Part shown: in pieces, positions 1 through 7,881 of the stretch
Numbering within the stretch: the stretch's first letter is position 1
How the letters are laid out: every line of letters begins with the position of its first letter
Assembly (NCBI GenBank): GCA_015490805.1
Contig: WFXC01000014.1
Location: 62,001-126,000 of the forward strand
Source: Candidatus Kapaibacterium sp.
GTDB taxonomy: Bacteria > Bacteroidota > Ignavibacteria > Kapaibacteriales > WFXC01
Reading direction: 5' to 3'
DNA: 64,000 nt
Notes under the pieces: model-generated
Told to the model about the DNA's origin: nothing
The model's database searches: none
The model's input: only the letters and a program-made list of their open reading frames with translations
Program-made: the position numbers and the translations under genes

Positions 1-88
1 GATCTGTTACCATCCCGTAATCCTGCACCAGCGGTAAGTACTGGGCAACACACGTTATGGGAAATACCAATATAATCCAGAATTTCAC
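1..88 (-). CDS. Partial secreted protein, N-terminus only
   Basis: Only the first 29 codons lie in the window; the gene runs off the left edge. A GTG start at 88-86 overlaps the TGA stop of the preceding minus-strand gene by four bases (GTGA), the usual sign of translational coupling. The peptide begins VKFWIILVFPITCVAQ: a charged residue, a hydrophobic core and a likely signal-peptidase site after CVA. The protein is therefore probably exported and co-transcribed with the barrel-like gene next to it. No function can be assigned from 29 residues. Confidence 0.6.
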   Translation of the reverse strand, partial: MKFWIILVFPITCVAQYLPLVQDYGMVTD

Positions 89-942
89 CGTGCCCATATG
101 TATTCAATGGCAACTTCCACAACTATTCCTAAGATTGGTTGGTAACTAACCACCATCTCGGCTATCGTACTGCCTGCTGGCACCGCTATACTAAACTCGG
201 CTGTTGCAGGAAAAAGCTGATATCCGATTCGTAGCGGTACACCAATCGCTGCTGTTTCAAACAAACCATACGCCGAAGGCGCTGCAAAGCTCCGAAGCAA
301 GACCCCTACTTCCATCGAAGCCTCTGGCTGATGCCAGCGCAAACTTGCTGTTACTTCGTAGATTGCTATGGAAGTTTGTGCACGACGGAAATGTGGAAAA
401 TTCTGGACCGTAGCTGCTACCGACCAGACAGTATCAATGCTAAACAGGACAGCAGTTGACCAGCTCCCATCCAGCCACGTTCGAAGCGATCCAAACTGCT
501 GATACCGAACTGCCAGCCGCCCTCCAATAAAAAAGGAGGGTAGCTCTGCATACCCAACCGATAGTGCTGTTTGGAGTTCTGTAAATTTCGCTCCTCCAGT
601 ACCGTGAATGATAACGCTCATCGGTAATCCCTGCACAACGGTTGGTAACAATATCCCAGTTGTTAACCGATTTAATGCTGATAGTCCAAATCGGGACGGC
701 TGTACTGCGAAAAAAACCCGATTTTGCACTTCAAGGGTATCCTGAAAATATGCCAGAGCAGCAGGATTGCGATCTACAACCCGAAACCAGGATAATAACG
801 TTCCACAATACGGCGATATCAGAGGAAATCGCTGCTGCGGCAAAGTTTGTCCTTTCCCATCCACGCTGCTACTCAACACTATCAAAAACACAATCCCCAG
901 AGCAGGAAGTCGTACATTGTTTTTTAAACAGGTGTGTGACAT
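85..942 (-). CDS. Signal-peptide outer-membrane barrel, PorV/PorQ-like
   Basis: The 285-residue protein has an N-terminal signal peptide (basic start, hydrophobic stretch about 12-25). The rest is mostly alternating hydrophobic and polar strands with aromatic ends, as in outer-membrane beta-barrels. The segment DRNPAALAY near residue 57 resembles the N-P-A motif near the N-terminus of the PorV/PorQ/UPF0164 barrels that serve T9SS and related export. Its start codon lies only 18 bases from the start of the divergent PorD-like gene, which supports a link to T9SS. Specific PorQ or PorV identity is not established; the family call is inference from pattern. Confidence 0.55.
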   Translation of the reverse strand: MSHTCLKNNVRLPALGIVFLIVLSSSVDGKGQTLPQQRFPLISPYCGTLLSWFRVVDRNPAALAYFQDTLEVQNRVFFAVQPSRFGLSALNRLTTGILLPTVVQGLPMSVIIHGTGGAKFTELQTALSVGYAELPSFFIGGRLAVRYQQFGSLRTWLDGSWSTAVLFSIDTVWSVAATVQNFPHFRRAQTSIAIYEVTASLRWHQPEASMEVGVLLRSFAAPSAYGLFETAAIGVPLRIGYQLFPATAEFSIAVPAGSTIAEMVVSYQPILGIVVEVAIEYIWAR

Positions 943-960
943 TAAATGAGTGATTTCTTT

Positions 961-1863
961 ATGCGACAGCGTTCAACTTCGTTACTTGTCCTCACACTGT
1001 CTATGCTGGCCTTCTGGCGTTCAACTGCCCAAGAAATTGAAGCAACTGTTACGCTCAATACGGAATTATTACCACCCGAAGAAGCGTTCAATTTAGAAAC
1101 TTTTCGCTCCGATCTGGAATACTATATTAACAATTCCCAATTTACTGACCAAGAGTGGGAAGGAGCAAAAATTCCTGTCACGATTACGGTTTATTTTACT
1201 GGCGGTAGTGACGGTCGGTACACTGCTCGCTTATCTATTGCGGCTGACCGTTATCTTGGCGGTAGCCTGGAACATCGATCCCCACTCTGCCGCATTGTTG
1301 ATCCCCAGTGGCACTTTTTCTACCGCCCCAATACTGTGTTAACCTATCAGCCAAACCGCTTTGATCCTCTGAGCTCGCTGATTGACTTCTATATGCTGCT
1401 GATCATTGGAATGGACGGAGACAGCTATGCTGAACTGGGAGGCAGTGCTGCCTATCAGGCAGCTTACCGCATCTGGGAACTGGGAAATGCGGCTCAATAC
1501 CCAGGATTTGAACGCTCGACGGAACCCGGAGAATACAGCAAATATCAAGTTATTGCTGAATTAACCTCTGCTGAATTTGAGGATTTTCGCCGCCTGATTT
1601 TCCAGTACTACGCTGACGGTCTGGATATCCTCGCAACCGATCCTACCACAGCTCAACAAACAGTAGATGCTCTCCTGTCAGAAATGGTACGCTGGAAGCA
1701 TCGTCTTGGCAAACCCAGTGTTTTGCTCCGGCTCTTTTTTGACACCAAAGTCAACGAGCTGATCGATCTCTTTCGCAACTATGAAAAGCGCCGGGAAGTT
1801 GTCCAAAAATTGCAATACTTAGATCCTGGGCATAGTCTTGATTATCAACAACTGCTCCGCTGA
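961..1863 (+). CDS. porD: PorD-like T9SS protein (DUF4835)
   Basis: The protein is about 300 residues, the length usual for DUF4835 (PorD), a periplasmic component needed for type IX secretion in Bacteroidota. After a signal peptide ending ...STAQ comes EIEATVTLNTE, matching the family's early strand, then a YRPNTVLTY segment and a helical C-terminal half. The ATG at 961 was chosen over the in-frame ATG at 946 because it gives a cleaner basic n-region (MRQRSTSL). The next gene, tadA, starts 12 bases after the stop. Family call is by recognition of sequence pattern; role is from family knowledge. Confidence 0.75.
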   Translation: MRQRSTSLLVLTLSMLAFWRSTAQEIEATVTLNTELLPPEEAFNLETFRSDLEYYINNSQFTDQEWEGAKIPVTITVYFTGGSDGRYTARLSIAADRYLGGSLEHRSPLCRIVDPQWHFFYRPNTVLTYQPNRFDPLSSLIDFYMLLIIGMDGDSYAELGGSAAYQAAYRIWELGNAAQYPGFERSTEPGEYSKYQVIAELTSAEFEDFRRLIFQYYADGLDILATDPTTAQQTVDALLSEMVRWKHRLGKPSVLLRLFFDTKVNELIDLFRNYEKRREVVQKLQYLDPGHSLDYQQLLR

Positions 1864-1875
1864 CCTTCTTGGAGT

Positions 1876-2391
1876 ATGGATATCGACCAATCTCAACACG
1901 CTCGCTGGATGTCCATTGCCTTAGAAGAAGCCCGTTTAGCCGCAGCAGAAGGAGAAATTCCAGTAGGATGTGTTATTGTGCACAATAACACTACTATTGC
2001 CCAGGAACACAATCGAGTAGAACAGCGGCAGGATCCAACCGCTCACGCCGAGCTTCTGGCAATTCAACAGGCAGCACGCGTGCTCCGCTCCCGCCGACTG
2101 ATCGATTGTACGCTCTATGTCACCTTAGAACCGTGTCCAATGTGCGCTGGGGCAATCATTCTCGCTCGAATTCCCGTGGTTGTTTTCGCCACCCCCGATC
2201 CAAAAGCCGGAGCAGTAACTTCTTTGTACACTCTCTTGAATGATTCCCGCCTCAATCACCGATGCGCGGTTGTGAGTGGCATTGCCCAAGACGAAGCTGC
2301 CAACCTTCTGAAGTCCTTCTTCCAGAGACTCCGACAGGATAAAAAAAGCGGTTCGAGGAAAGAGGGCGAGAACCTCGAACCGCCGGGGTGA
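1876..2391 (+). CDS. tadA: tRNA adenosine(34) deaminase TadA
   Basis: This zinc-dependent enzyme deaminates A34 to inosine in the anticodon wobble position of tRNA-Arg(ACG). Zinc ligands and the proton shuttle are visible: H57-A-E59 in a PTAHAE motif, then the PCPMCAGA motif with C87 and C90. Length is 171 residues, slightly longer than the typical 150-160, because a Lys/Glu-rich tail is encoded by a perfect inverted repeat just before the stop. It follows the PorD-like gene by 12 bases and precedes rsmI, so a small housekeeping operon is likely. Confidence 0.93.
   Translation: MDIDQSQHARWMSIALEEARLAAAEGEIPVGCVIVHNNTTIAQEHNRVEQRQDPTAHAELLAIQQAARVLRSRRLIDCTLYVTLEPCPMCAGAIILARIPVVVFATPDPKAGAVTSLYTLLNDSRLNHRCAVVSGIAQDEAANLLKSFFQRLRQDKKSGSRKEGENLEPPG
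2341..2383 (-). terminator. Inverted repeat with A-tract inside the tadA 3' end
   Basis: Perfect 11-bp arms GCGGTTCGAGG (2348-2358) and CCTCGAACCGC (2373-2383) flank a 14-base loop, with seven A residues at 2341-2347. Read on the minus strand this is a hairpin followed by a U-run, the form of an intrinsic terminator. On the plus strand no T-run follows, so it is not a classical terminator for tadA. No minus-strand gene lies nearby to need it; an anti-readthrough or mRNA 3'-end role is possible. Confidence 0.4.
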
Positions 2392-2464
2392 AGAATGGGG
2401 TTGGTTAGCTAACTGCTATGACGTGTATTATGTTAAGTTATTGCTGATAAAATTTTCAATACCA

Positions 2465-3175
2465 ATGGCAGGAACGCTCTACATTGTACCGGTACCCATT
2501 GGCAACCTGGGAGATATTACGCAACGTGCGCTTGCGGTTCTGGCACAGGTCGATATTATTGCCTGTGAAGATACTCGAACGACCCGACAACTGCTCAAAC
2601 TTTTGAACATCCAGCCCCGGCAATGCATTAGCTACCACGAGCACAATGAAAAGCAGCGAGCATCCCTGCTGATCCAGCGCCTTTTGCAGAACCTCAACGT
2701 TGCCTTAGTCAGTGATGCTGGAACTCCGATTCTTTCTGACCCCGGATACGTTCTGGTTACCCAAGCCATTGAGCACAACATTTCCGTTGTTCCTTTACCC
2801 GGTCCTACTGCTTTTGTGCCAGCCTTAATTGCCAGTGGACTTCCTCCTGTCCCTTTCGTTTTCGTTGGATTTCCGCCACACAAGAAGCGTCGAAAAAAAT
2901 TTCTCCAGTATATGCTCTCTTTCCCGGCAACGGTCGTTTGCTATGAATCTCCTCACCGTCTCCTCAAACTCCTTGCAGAACTGGAGCAACTGGATGCCGG
3001 CAATCGGCGTGCCTGCATTGCCCGGGAGTTGACAAAGTATCACGAAGAATTTCTTCGGGGATCTGTGAGTGAGCTGCATCTGTTACTTCAGCAACGCTCG
3101 ACTATCAAAGGAGAAGTTGTTGTTGTGTTGGAAGGAGCACCGAGCAAAGCAACTAATGAAGCTAATGTACCGTAA
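2465..3175 (+). CDS. rsmI: 16S rRNA (cytidine(1402)-2'-O)-methyltransferase RsmI
   Basis: RsmI is a tetrapyrrole-methylase-fold SAM enzyme that 2'-O-methylates C1402 in the ribosomal P site. Family signatures visible in order are GTLYIVPVPIGNLGDIT at the N-terminus, ACEDTRTTRQLL, LVSDAGTPILSDPG, LPGPTAFVPALIASGL, YESPHRL and ARELTKYHEE. The ATG at 2465 gives the family N-terminus (MAGTLYIVP); an upstream in-frame ATG at 2423 would add 14 atypical residues. No clear Shine-Dalgarno precedes it, which is common in this group. Length (236 residues) is normal. Confidence 0.93.
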   Translation: MAGTLYIVPVPIGNLGDITQRALAVLAQVDIIACEDTRTTRQLLKLLNIQPRQCISYHEHNEKQRASLLIQRLLQNLNVALVSDAGTPILSDPGYVLVTQAIEHNISVVPLPGPTAFVPALIASGLPPVPFVFVGFPPHKKRRKKFLQYMLSFPATVVCYESPHRLLKLLAELEQLDAGNRRACIARELTKYHEEFLRGSVSELHLLLQQRSTIKGEVVVVLEGAPSKATNEANVP

Positions 3176-3267
3176 ATTAGTACTCTTATCCATAGGTTTA
3201 AGCAATGCCGAATACAAATCCCGCAGCCGTTGCAATAGGTGCTGTGCTTATAGAAAGACCGCATTTA

Positions 3268-3298
3268 TTGGCTATTGCGCAGAAACTTCTTATATTTA
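3268..3298 (+). promoter_or_regulatory. Candidate Bacteroidota-type promoter for the FN3 lipoprotein
   Basis: TTG at 3268-3270 and TATATTTA at 3291-3298 are separated by 20 bases. This is a one-mismatch fit to the Bacteroidota consensus TTG-N19-TAnnTTTG. The element lies in the 186-base gap between rsmI and the lipoprotein gene, about 64 bases before its ATG. The gap shows no other recognisable feature. Confidence 0.35.
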
Positions 3299-3361
3299 CG
3301 ATGTTTTAACGTGGGATGCTTTCAAAAGAGGGCTTGTTAAACTAAAAAGAGGCATGGAACA

Positions 3362-4303
3362 ATGAAAGTTGCACACGGGCTATTCATTGTCCTCCTAAGC
3401 GCTGTTGTTGTCGGAACTTTTGGATGCGAAGGATTCACAACCAGCGAACCAACGCAAATTCTACTACCGGGACCTCCTCAAAATCTCCGCGCAACAGCTT
3501 TAGACACGAACACTATCAAATTCAAATGGGAAGTTTCTGCAGATGTCAGCGTTGTCAAATATTACGCCTATATTTTGCAGGACTCCAAATTCCGAACGGT
3601 TGACTCCGGAACGTTTGACCCAAATCAAACAGAATATGTCAAAAGCGATCTGAAACTTGGAGAAACTTACACATTAACAACCTATAGTGTCTCCAATGAC
3701 ACCATAGGACCGAAAGTCAAGCTGGGATGGGCACCGGCTTTTGTTTTTAAAGATATTGAAGGCGAACCAATTCGCCTTACGCCGGAACGCCCTGGGTTAA
3801 CCTTTTACAACGAGCTACTGGGCACTCCTGCTATTCTGGACACCAATGGGAAATTGGAATGGGATATTGCTATTGACTTTACGGATGATTCAACTTTTAA
3901 AGTTTTCCTGAGTTCACCGACTACTTATCCTCCATATGCTAAGGACTCAGCTCTTCAAGAGCAACTTCGATCTGCATCATTTGCGGAAGATGCAATTCTG
4001 GGAGCTGCCAGCGTAGATGAGATGTACAGCACCAAAGCACTCAACAATGCTATTTTCACTGGGAATCCTCAAGAGCTAACCAAATATAACTCCAACGTTG
4101 GCTTTATTGTCAAAATCACTTCGAAAGAAGGGAATCAAACCGTTGAACGCTACGCTAAAATTCTATTCAAGAGCGTGAACGGCTCTATTGTACAGGGAAG
4201 TGGTGACAATCGATACGTTGAATGCGAAGTTTCTTATCAACCAGTTTCCGGGCTCCCTTACGCTGGAACGAAAAAACTTGATGATTCATCTCCGAATCCA
4301 TAA
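3362..4303 (+). CDS. Probable lipoprotein with a fibronectin type III domain
   Basis: The N-terminus is a signal peptide ending in VGTFGC (Cys22), a plausible though not ideal lipobox, so the mature protein is probably lipid-anchored. Residues about 38-115 (PGPPQNLRATALDTNTIKF through TYTLTTYSVSND) look like an FN3 fold: proline-rich entry, 'L-A-x-x-x-T-I-x-F-x-W' strand and a closing Y-x-L-x-x-Y strand. The remaining 200 residues are unassigned. It sits alone between a candidate promoter upstream and a strong terminator downstream, so it is probably monocistronic. No catalytic motif is seen. Confidence 0.6.
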   Translation: MKVAHGLFIVLLSAVVVGTFGCEGFTTSEPTQILLPGPPQNLRATALDTNTIKFKWEVSADVSVVKYYAYILQDSKFRTVDSGTFDPNQTEYVKSDLKLGETYTLTTYSVSNDTIGPKVKLGWAPAFVFKDIEGEPIRLTPERPGLTFYNELLGTPAILDTNGKLEWDIAIDFTDDSTFKVFLSSPTTYPPYAKDSALQEQLRSASFAEDAILGAASVDEMYSTKALNNAIFTGNPQELTKYNSNVGFIVKITSKEGNQTVERYAKILFKSVNGSIVQGSGDNRYVECEVSYQPVSGLPYAGTKKLDDSSPNP

Positions 4304-4334
4304 AGTTTTGTTTTGACCCTGAAAGAATCGACAA

Positions 4335-4366
4335 AAAAGGCGCAGATCTTCTGCGCCTTTTCTTTT
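4335..4366 (+). terminator. Bidirectional intrinsic terminator after the FN3 lipoprotein gene
   Basis: Perfect 12-bp arms AAAAGGCGCAGA (4335-4346) and TCTGCGCCTTTT (4350-4361) surround a three-base loop and are followed by TCTTTTTC. It lies 31 bases after the lipoprotein stop and upstream of the ftsY start, which argues against the long N-terminal extension otherwise open in the ftsY frame. Confidence 0.85.
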
Positions 4367-4444
4367 TCTGCACCAACCCCTCCTTCTATGCGTCTTCACA
4401 ATTTTTTAAAGAATGTCTCACTCAGTCAGAGCAAATATTTGAAA

Positions 4445-5485
4445 ATGGGATGGTTTCGGAAGCTTAAAGAAAAAGTTACGCAGGCGACCGACACGGTGAA
4501 AGAAGCAGTCCGATTTGACCGCTTAAAACAGGGATTAGCAAAAACTCGATCTTCTCTGATCGGCACACTGGAAAATCTGCTGTGCCCAGGACGTCGGATC
4601 GATCCTGAGCTATTCGAAGAATTAGAGGCTACGCTGATCACTGCCGATATTGGGGTCAACCTCACAATGGAAATCTTAGAGCGGGTTGAGGCCGAAGCAA
4701 AGCGACAAAAGCTGGAGGATGCTTCTCAACTGCTCTCGTTACTCCACCAGGAAATTCTTCGCACTTTCACGCAAGTGCTTCAGGATCATACCCCCCTCAC
4801 CCAGCGGATTATCACCGGAGAAAAACCCTATGTCATCCTGGTTGTTGGCGTCAATGGTGTTGGAAAAACCACCACAATTGGCAAACTTGCCTATCAACTG
4901 AAACATATGGGGATGGAAGTGCTCATTGGAGCGGCTGACACATTCCGGGCGGCTGCTAATGAACAACTGGAAATTTGGGCACGCCGGGCTGGGGTGGATA
5001 TTATCCAGCAAAAGCAAGGAGCAGATCCTGCTGCTGTTGCTTTCGATACTCTCCAGGCAGCACAGCATCGCAAAGCGGACGTCGTCCTCATTGACACTGC
5101 CGGGCGACTTCACAACAAAGAAGGGTTGATGCGGGAACTATCCAAAATTTCCCGGGTATTGAAAAAACTGAAATCCTCTGCTCCGGACGACGTTCTATTG
5201 GTGTTGGACGCCACTATCGGCCAAAACGCATTACAACAAGCACGCACTTTCCAGCAATTTGTTCCCCTCACCGGGGTTATACTGACCAAATTAGATGGAA
5301 CCGCCAAAGGCGGCATTGTTGTTGCCGTCGCTCACGAATTGCAACTTCCGGTTGAATATGTTGGCGTTGGGGAAGGATTAGAAGACCTTCAGCCTTTCGA
5401 TCCAGAAGCATTTGTAGAAGCGCTCTTTGCTGAAACTGCTTCACCGCCTTCACCTTCGTCTTCGCCAGCGACCGCAGCGCATTAG
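4445..5485 (+). CDS. ftsY: Signal recognition particle receptor FtsY
   Basis: This SRP-family GTPase docks SRP-ribosome complexes at the inner membrane. It has a short A region, a helical N domain (about 25-110), then the NG GTPase core: P-loop GVNGVGKTT (about 135-143), insertion-box DTFRAAANEQL, DTAGR switch, and TKLDGTAKGG near the C-terminus. The start at 4445 gives MGWFRKLKEK, a typical short FtsY beginning; longer in-frame starts would cross the preceding terminator. The C-terminus ends in a Pro/Ser-rich tail (SPPSPSSSPATAAH). The gene converges with the PAP2 gene and the two stop codons overlap by four bases. Confidence 0.95.
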   Translation: MGWFRKLKEKVTQATDTVKEAVRFDRLKQGLAKTRSSLIGTLENLLCPGRRIDPELFEELEATLITADIGVNLTMEILERVEAEAKRQKLEDASQLLSLLHQEILRTFTQVLQDHTPLTQRIITGEKPYVILVVGVNGVGKTTTIGKLAYQLKHMGMEVLIGAADTFRAAANEQLEIWARRAGVDIIQQKQGADPAAVAFDTLQAAQHRKADVVLIDTAGRLHNKEGLMRELSKISRVLKKLKSSAPDDVLLVLDATIGQNALQQARTFQQFVPLTGVILTKLDGTAKGGIVVAVAHELQLPVEYVGVGEGLEDLQPFDPEAFVEALFAETASPPSPSSSPATAAH

Positions 5486-6378
5486 GCATTGGGAAACCCC
5501 CGCTGTCGAACCCACTGTCGGAGCCGTGGAGCGATCCAGAGTGTTATCAGGGCACATACAATGCCAGCCAGCACATCAACGACGTAATGATACCGCAAAT
5601 AAACGGTTGCCACTATTAAGCTACTTCCAACGACCAGGAAAAAGTACCGCAGATACGATCGATAGCGGAATGCCAGAACAATATTCATTAACGTCATCAT
5701 CGTATGCCCACTGGGCATACAATCTCGATTAACCACTGCCGCTGGATTCGGCGTACCCGCCGGAATGTTTCCCCCGGCATTGACAAACTCCCGCAATGTG
5801 CTGGTCAACCACACGCCCGGCAGCTCTTGATCGAGCAATTCGAAATTATGCAGTGTAAATCGCGGACCAATAGCTGGCATAAAAAAATACAACAGGTACG
5901 ACACGTAAAATCCAAATACAATGGTATAGGTAAATTCTTGCAAGGTTGCTTCCCGTTTCCGGAGCACCAGTTCGATGCCGTGAAGAATGGGCAAGAAGAA
6001 AAACGACATATAAGTCCATTGCAAGTATTCCGTCAGCAGGGGATGGGCAAACTGTGCAAGCCAGTGCGTTGGATGGACACCAAATAGGGAAAAATCCCAC
6101 TGGATTAGAACATCATCGTACAACCTGGGATTCACCAGCGGCACATAATAATGCACCTGGCGATAAATCAGGTAGATAATCGTAACCACATAGAACTGGT
6201 GAAACAGACGAAAAATCTTCCCTCCGTGCAGATAATCTGCTGCCGCAATTGCTAAAATTGCAATGCTAACCGCGGCATTAAACAGCAGCAATTGAGCAGC
6301 ATTCGGCAAATCGAAATAAAAGTACAAAGCAAAAACAGAGTACACTGCCAGAATGGCAATGGTGCACAGGTCCGTCAT
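5482..6378 (-). CDS. PAP2-superfamily membrane phosphatase (PAP2_3 type)
   Basis: About 298 residues with at least six hydrophobic segments. The phosphatase signature is present as CMPSGHTMM (second motif, catalytic-type His) and RYHYVVDVLAG (third motif with the second His). The first motif is of the divergent FMPAIGPRF kind found in inositol-phosphorylceramide-synthase-like PAP2_3 proteins rather than the classical KxxxxxxRP. It probably acts on lipid or undecaprenyl phosphates in the inner membrane. The open frame extends far into rsmA; the ATG at 6376-6378, after the rsmA stop, was chosen. It is the last gene of the HIT-rsmA-PAP2 run. Confidence 0.75.
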   Translation of the reverse strand: MTDLCTIAILAVYSVFALYFYFDLPNAAQLLLFNAAVSIAILAIAAADYLHGGKIFRLFHQFYVVTIIYLIYRQVHYYVPLVNPRLYDDVLIQWDFSLFGVHPTHWLAQFAHPLLTEYLQWTYMSFFFLPILHGIELVLRKREATLQEFTYTIVFGFYVSYLLYFFMPAIGPRFTLHNFELLDQELPGVWLTSTLREFVNAGGNIPAGTPNPAAVVNRDCMPSGHTMMTLMNIVLAFRYRSYLRYFFLVVGSSLIVATVYLRYHYVVDVLAGIVCALITLWIAPRLRQWVRQRGFPNA

Positions 6379-6418
6379 TGTCAATGCTTCCCGCAGATTA
6401 AAGGCAACGAACGGCTCC

Positions 6419-7252
6419 TTAACGCTCGAAAAGTTGCTGTAAGCCGGTAAGGATTCGGTGGTAGTCCTCTGGGGAAAGCTGCTCAGGACGCTTTGCCAGA
6501 AACGGGTGAAGCTGTGGGGGCCACTCTGCCATCCGCTGCCGAAATGATTGCCCATAGTGTTGCCGTACGTAATACTCCAGCGCGTTGAGCAGTTTTTTCC
6601 GACGATACTGGAACACCTGACGTACCAGCGGCTGAATACGCGCATAGGACTGCTCCTGCTGTTGAAACCGAAACAAAACAACGGATGACGAAACTTTTGG
6701 CGGCGGCGTAAAAGCAGAAGGAGGAACGTGTAAAAGAATCCTGACTTCTGCATAACTCTGCGCTGCTATGCTCAAAACTCCATACTGCTTTGATCCCACA
6801 GATGCAACGAGGCGCTCAGCAACTTCCCGCTGCACCATAACGACCGCCTGAGAAATTCTCCGGGATTGTCGGAACATCCAGAACAGAATTTCGCTGGACA
6901 GATAGTATGGCAAATTGCCGATCAGCTTCCACTGAGCGTCAGTCGCACCCAGGTGTGCAAGCTCAACGCTCAAAATATCCCGCTGTAGCAACTGCCGATC
7001 TGGAGTGTCGAAGCCAAAGTGCTGCCGCAGAAACTGCACACTCTCCGGATCAATTTCGACAGCGACAAACCTTCGTGGCTGAGCCTGCATCAGGAATTGG
7101 GTCAACACGCCGGTGCCGGGACCGATTTCCAGCACCATATCTTCTGAAGTCACGTCAGCAAATGCAACGATCCTGCGTGCTATGCGTAGATCCCGCAAGA
7201 AATGCTGTCCCCATCGCTTTTTCGGCTTGACCTTCCTTTTGCCAATGGCCAC
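6419..7252 (-). CDS. rsmA: 16S rRNA dimethyladenosine transferase RsmA (KsgA)
   Basis: RsmA dimethylates A1518 and A1519 in helix 45 of 16S rRNA, a late 30S checkpoint. Visible motifs: KKRWGQHFL (residues 11-19), SAM motif LEIGPGTGVLT (41-51), acidic VAVEID, and catalytic motif IV NLPYYLSSEI (113-122), followed by FTPPPKVSSSVV. A GTG start at 7252 is preferred: it lies just after the HIT gene stop and is preceded by AAGGAGCG. Length of 277 residues is normal. Upstream in-frame codons overlap the HIT gene and look like shadow coding. Confidence 0.92.
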   Translation of the reverse strand: MAIGKRKVKPKKRWGQHFLRDLRIARRIVAFADVTSEDMVLEIGPGTGVLTQFLMQAQPRRFVAVEIDPESVQFLRQHFGFDTPDRQLLQRDILSVELAHLGATDAQWKLIGNLPYYLSSEILFWMFRQSRRISQAVVMVQREVAERLVASVGSKQYGVLSIAAQSYAEVRILLHVPPSAFTPPPKVSSSVVLFRFQQQEQSYARIQPLVRQVFQYRRKKLLNALEYYVRQHYGQSFRQRMAEWPPQLHPFLAKRPEQLSPEDYHRILTGLQQLFER

Positions 7253-7263
7253 CTCTTCGCTCC

Positions 7264-7779
7264 TTATTGGCGATGATAATACCGCTGAAAAGCCTGATGG
7301 AGCCGGTGATAAATTTCCTCTAAGGACTGCGAAACAACCTTCGTATCTGCCAGGATGGGCATAAAGTTGGTATCTCCACTCCATCTTGGGACAATGTGAA
7401 AATGAACGTGATCGGGCAATCCTGCTCCTGCAACGCGCCCTAAATTAGCGCCAACATTAAACCCATCTGGATGAAATTCCTCCTTCAAAACCGCAATAGC
7501 ATCTCGTAACAGTGTACACAGCGATTGGTAGGCGTCCAGATCTAAATGCTCCAGCGCTGCAACGTGTTCATACGGCGCAACCATAATGTGTCCCCCGTTG
7601 TACGGATAGAGATTCAAAATGACAAAAGCTCCTTCTCCACGATACACCACATACCGCTGTGCATCCTGTTCCGGATGGCGCGCAGCAGCACAGAGGAAAC
7701 ACCCATTTTCCTCATTAACAACTGACTCTTCAAAACTTTTCAGGTATTGCGATCGCCACGGTGCCCACAATCGTTGCAT
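7264..7779 (-). CDS. HIT-family nucleotide hydrolase/phosphorylase
   Basis: The histidine-triad motif HVHFHIVPRW is present near residue 125, after the Gly/Asn-rich strand NLYPYNGGHIMVAPYEHV. The protein starts MQRLWAPWRSQYL, a recurrent N-terminus in bacterial HIT proteins of the FHIT/AP4A-phosphorylase type, so it probably acts on dinucleoside polyphosphates or adenylated nucleotides. An in-frame ATG at 7839 would place the start inside a terminator hairpin; 7779 follows a purine-rich GGGAAGTACGGAG. It leads the HIT-rsmA-PAP2 operon, 11 bases before rsmA. Confidence 0.85.
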   Translation of the reverse strand: MQRLWAPWRSQYLKSFEESVVNEENGCFLCAAARHPEQDAQRYVVYRGEGAFVILNLYPYNGGHIMVAPYEHVAALEHLDLDAYQSLCTLLRDAIAVLKEEFHPDGFNVGANLGRVAGAGLPDHVHFHIVPRWSGDTNFMPILADTKVVSQSLEEIYHRLHQAFQRYYHRQ

Positions 7780-7823
7780 ACTCCGTACTTCCCTTCCCTT
7801 TGCAAGAGATTGATTTAAAAACG

Positions 7824-7850
7824 AAAAAAGCCCATTCATAATGGGCTTTT
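7824..7850 (-). terminator. Intrinsic terminator after the 7.9-8.7 kb outer-membrane gene
   Basis: Arms AAAAGCCCATT (7826-7836) and AATGGGCTTTT (7840-7850) with a three-base loop, flanked by A and T runs, so it can act in both directions. On the minus strand it follows the barrel gene by 31 bases and separates it from the HIT operon. Confidence 0.8.
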
Positions 7851-7881
7851 CTCACAACACCGGCAAAAAAATTTCAAGTCG

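Noticed and set aside
2341-2383. Classical terminator of tadA
   Set aside because: The T-run lies on the wrong side for plus-strand termination; only a minus-strand or atypical role is possible.
3069-3365. A 98-residue plus-strand frame bridging rsmI and the lipoprotein gene
   Set aside because: It overlaps rsmI in another frame for most of its length and has no protein-like pattern.
5482-6753. Long form of the PAP2 gene starting at 6753
   Set aside because: The extra 125 codons overlap rsmA and read as low-complexity shadow translation; the membrane protein pattern begins only after 6378.
7264-7384. Longer rsmA starting at 7384
   Set aside because: It would overlap the 3' end of the HIT gene by 120 bases; the GTG at 7252 with AAGGAG and a typical RsmA N-terminus is better.
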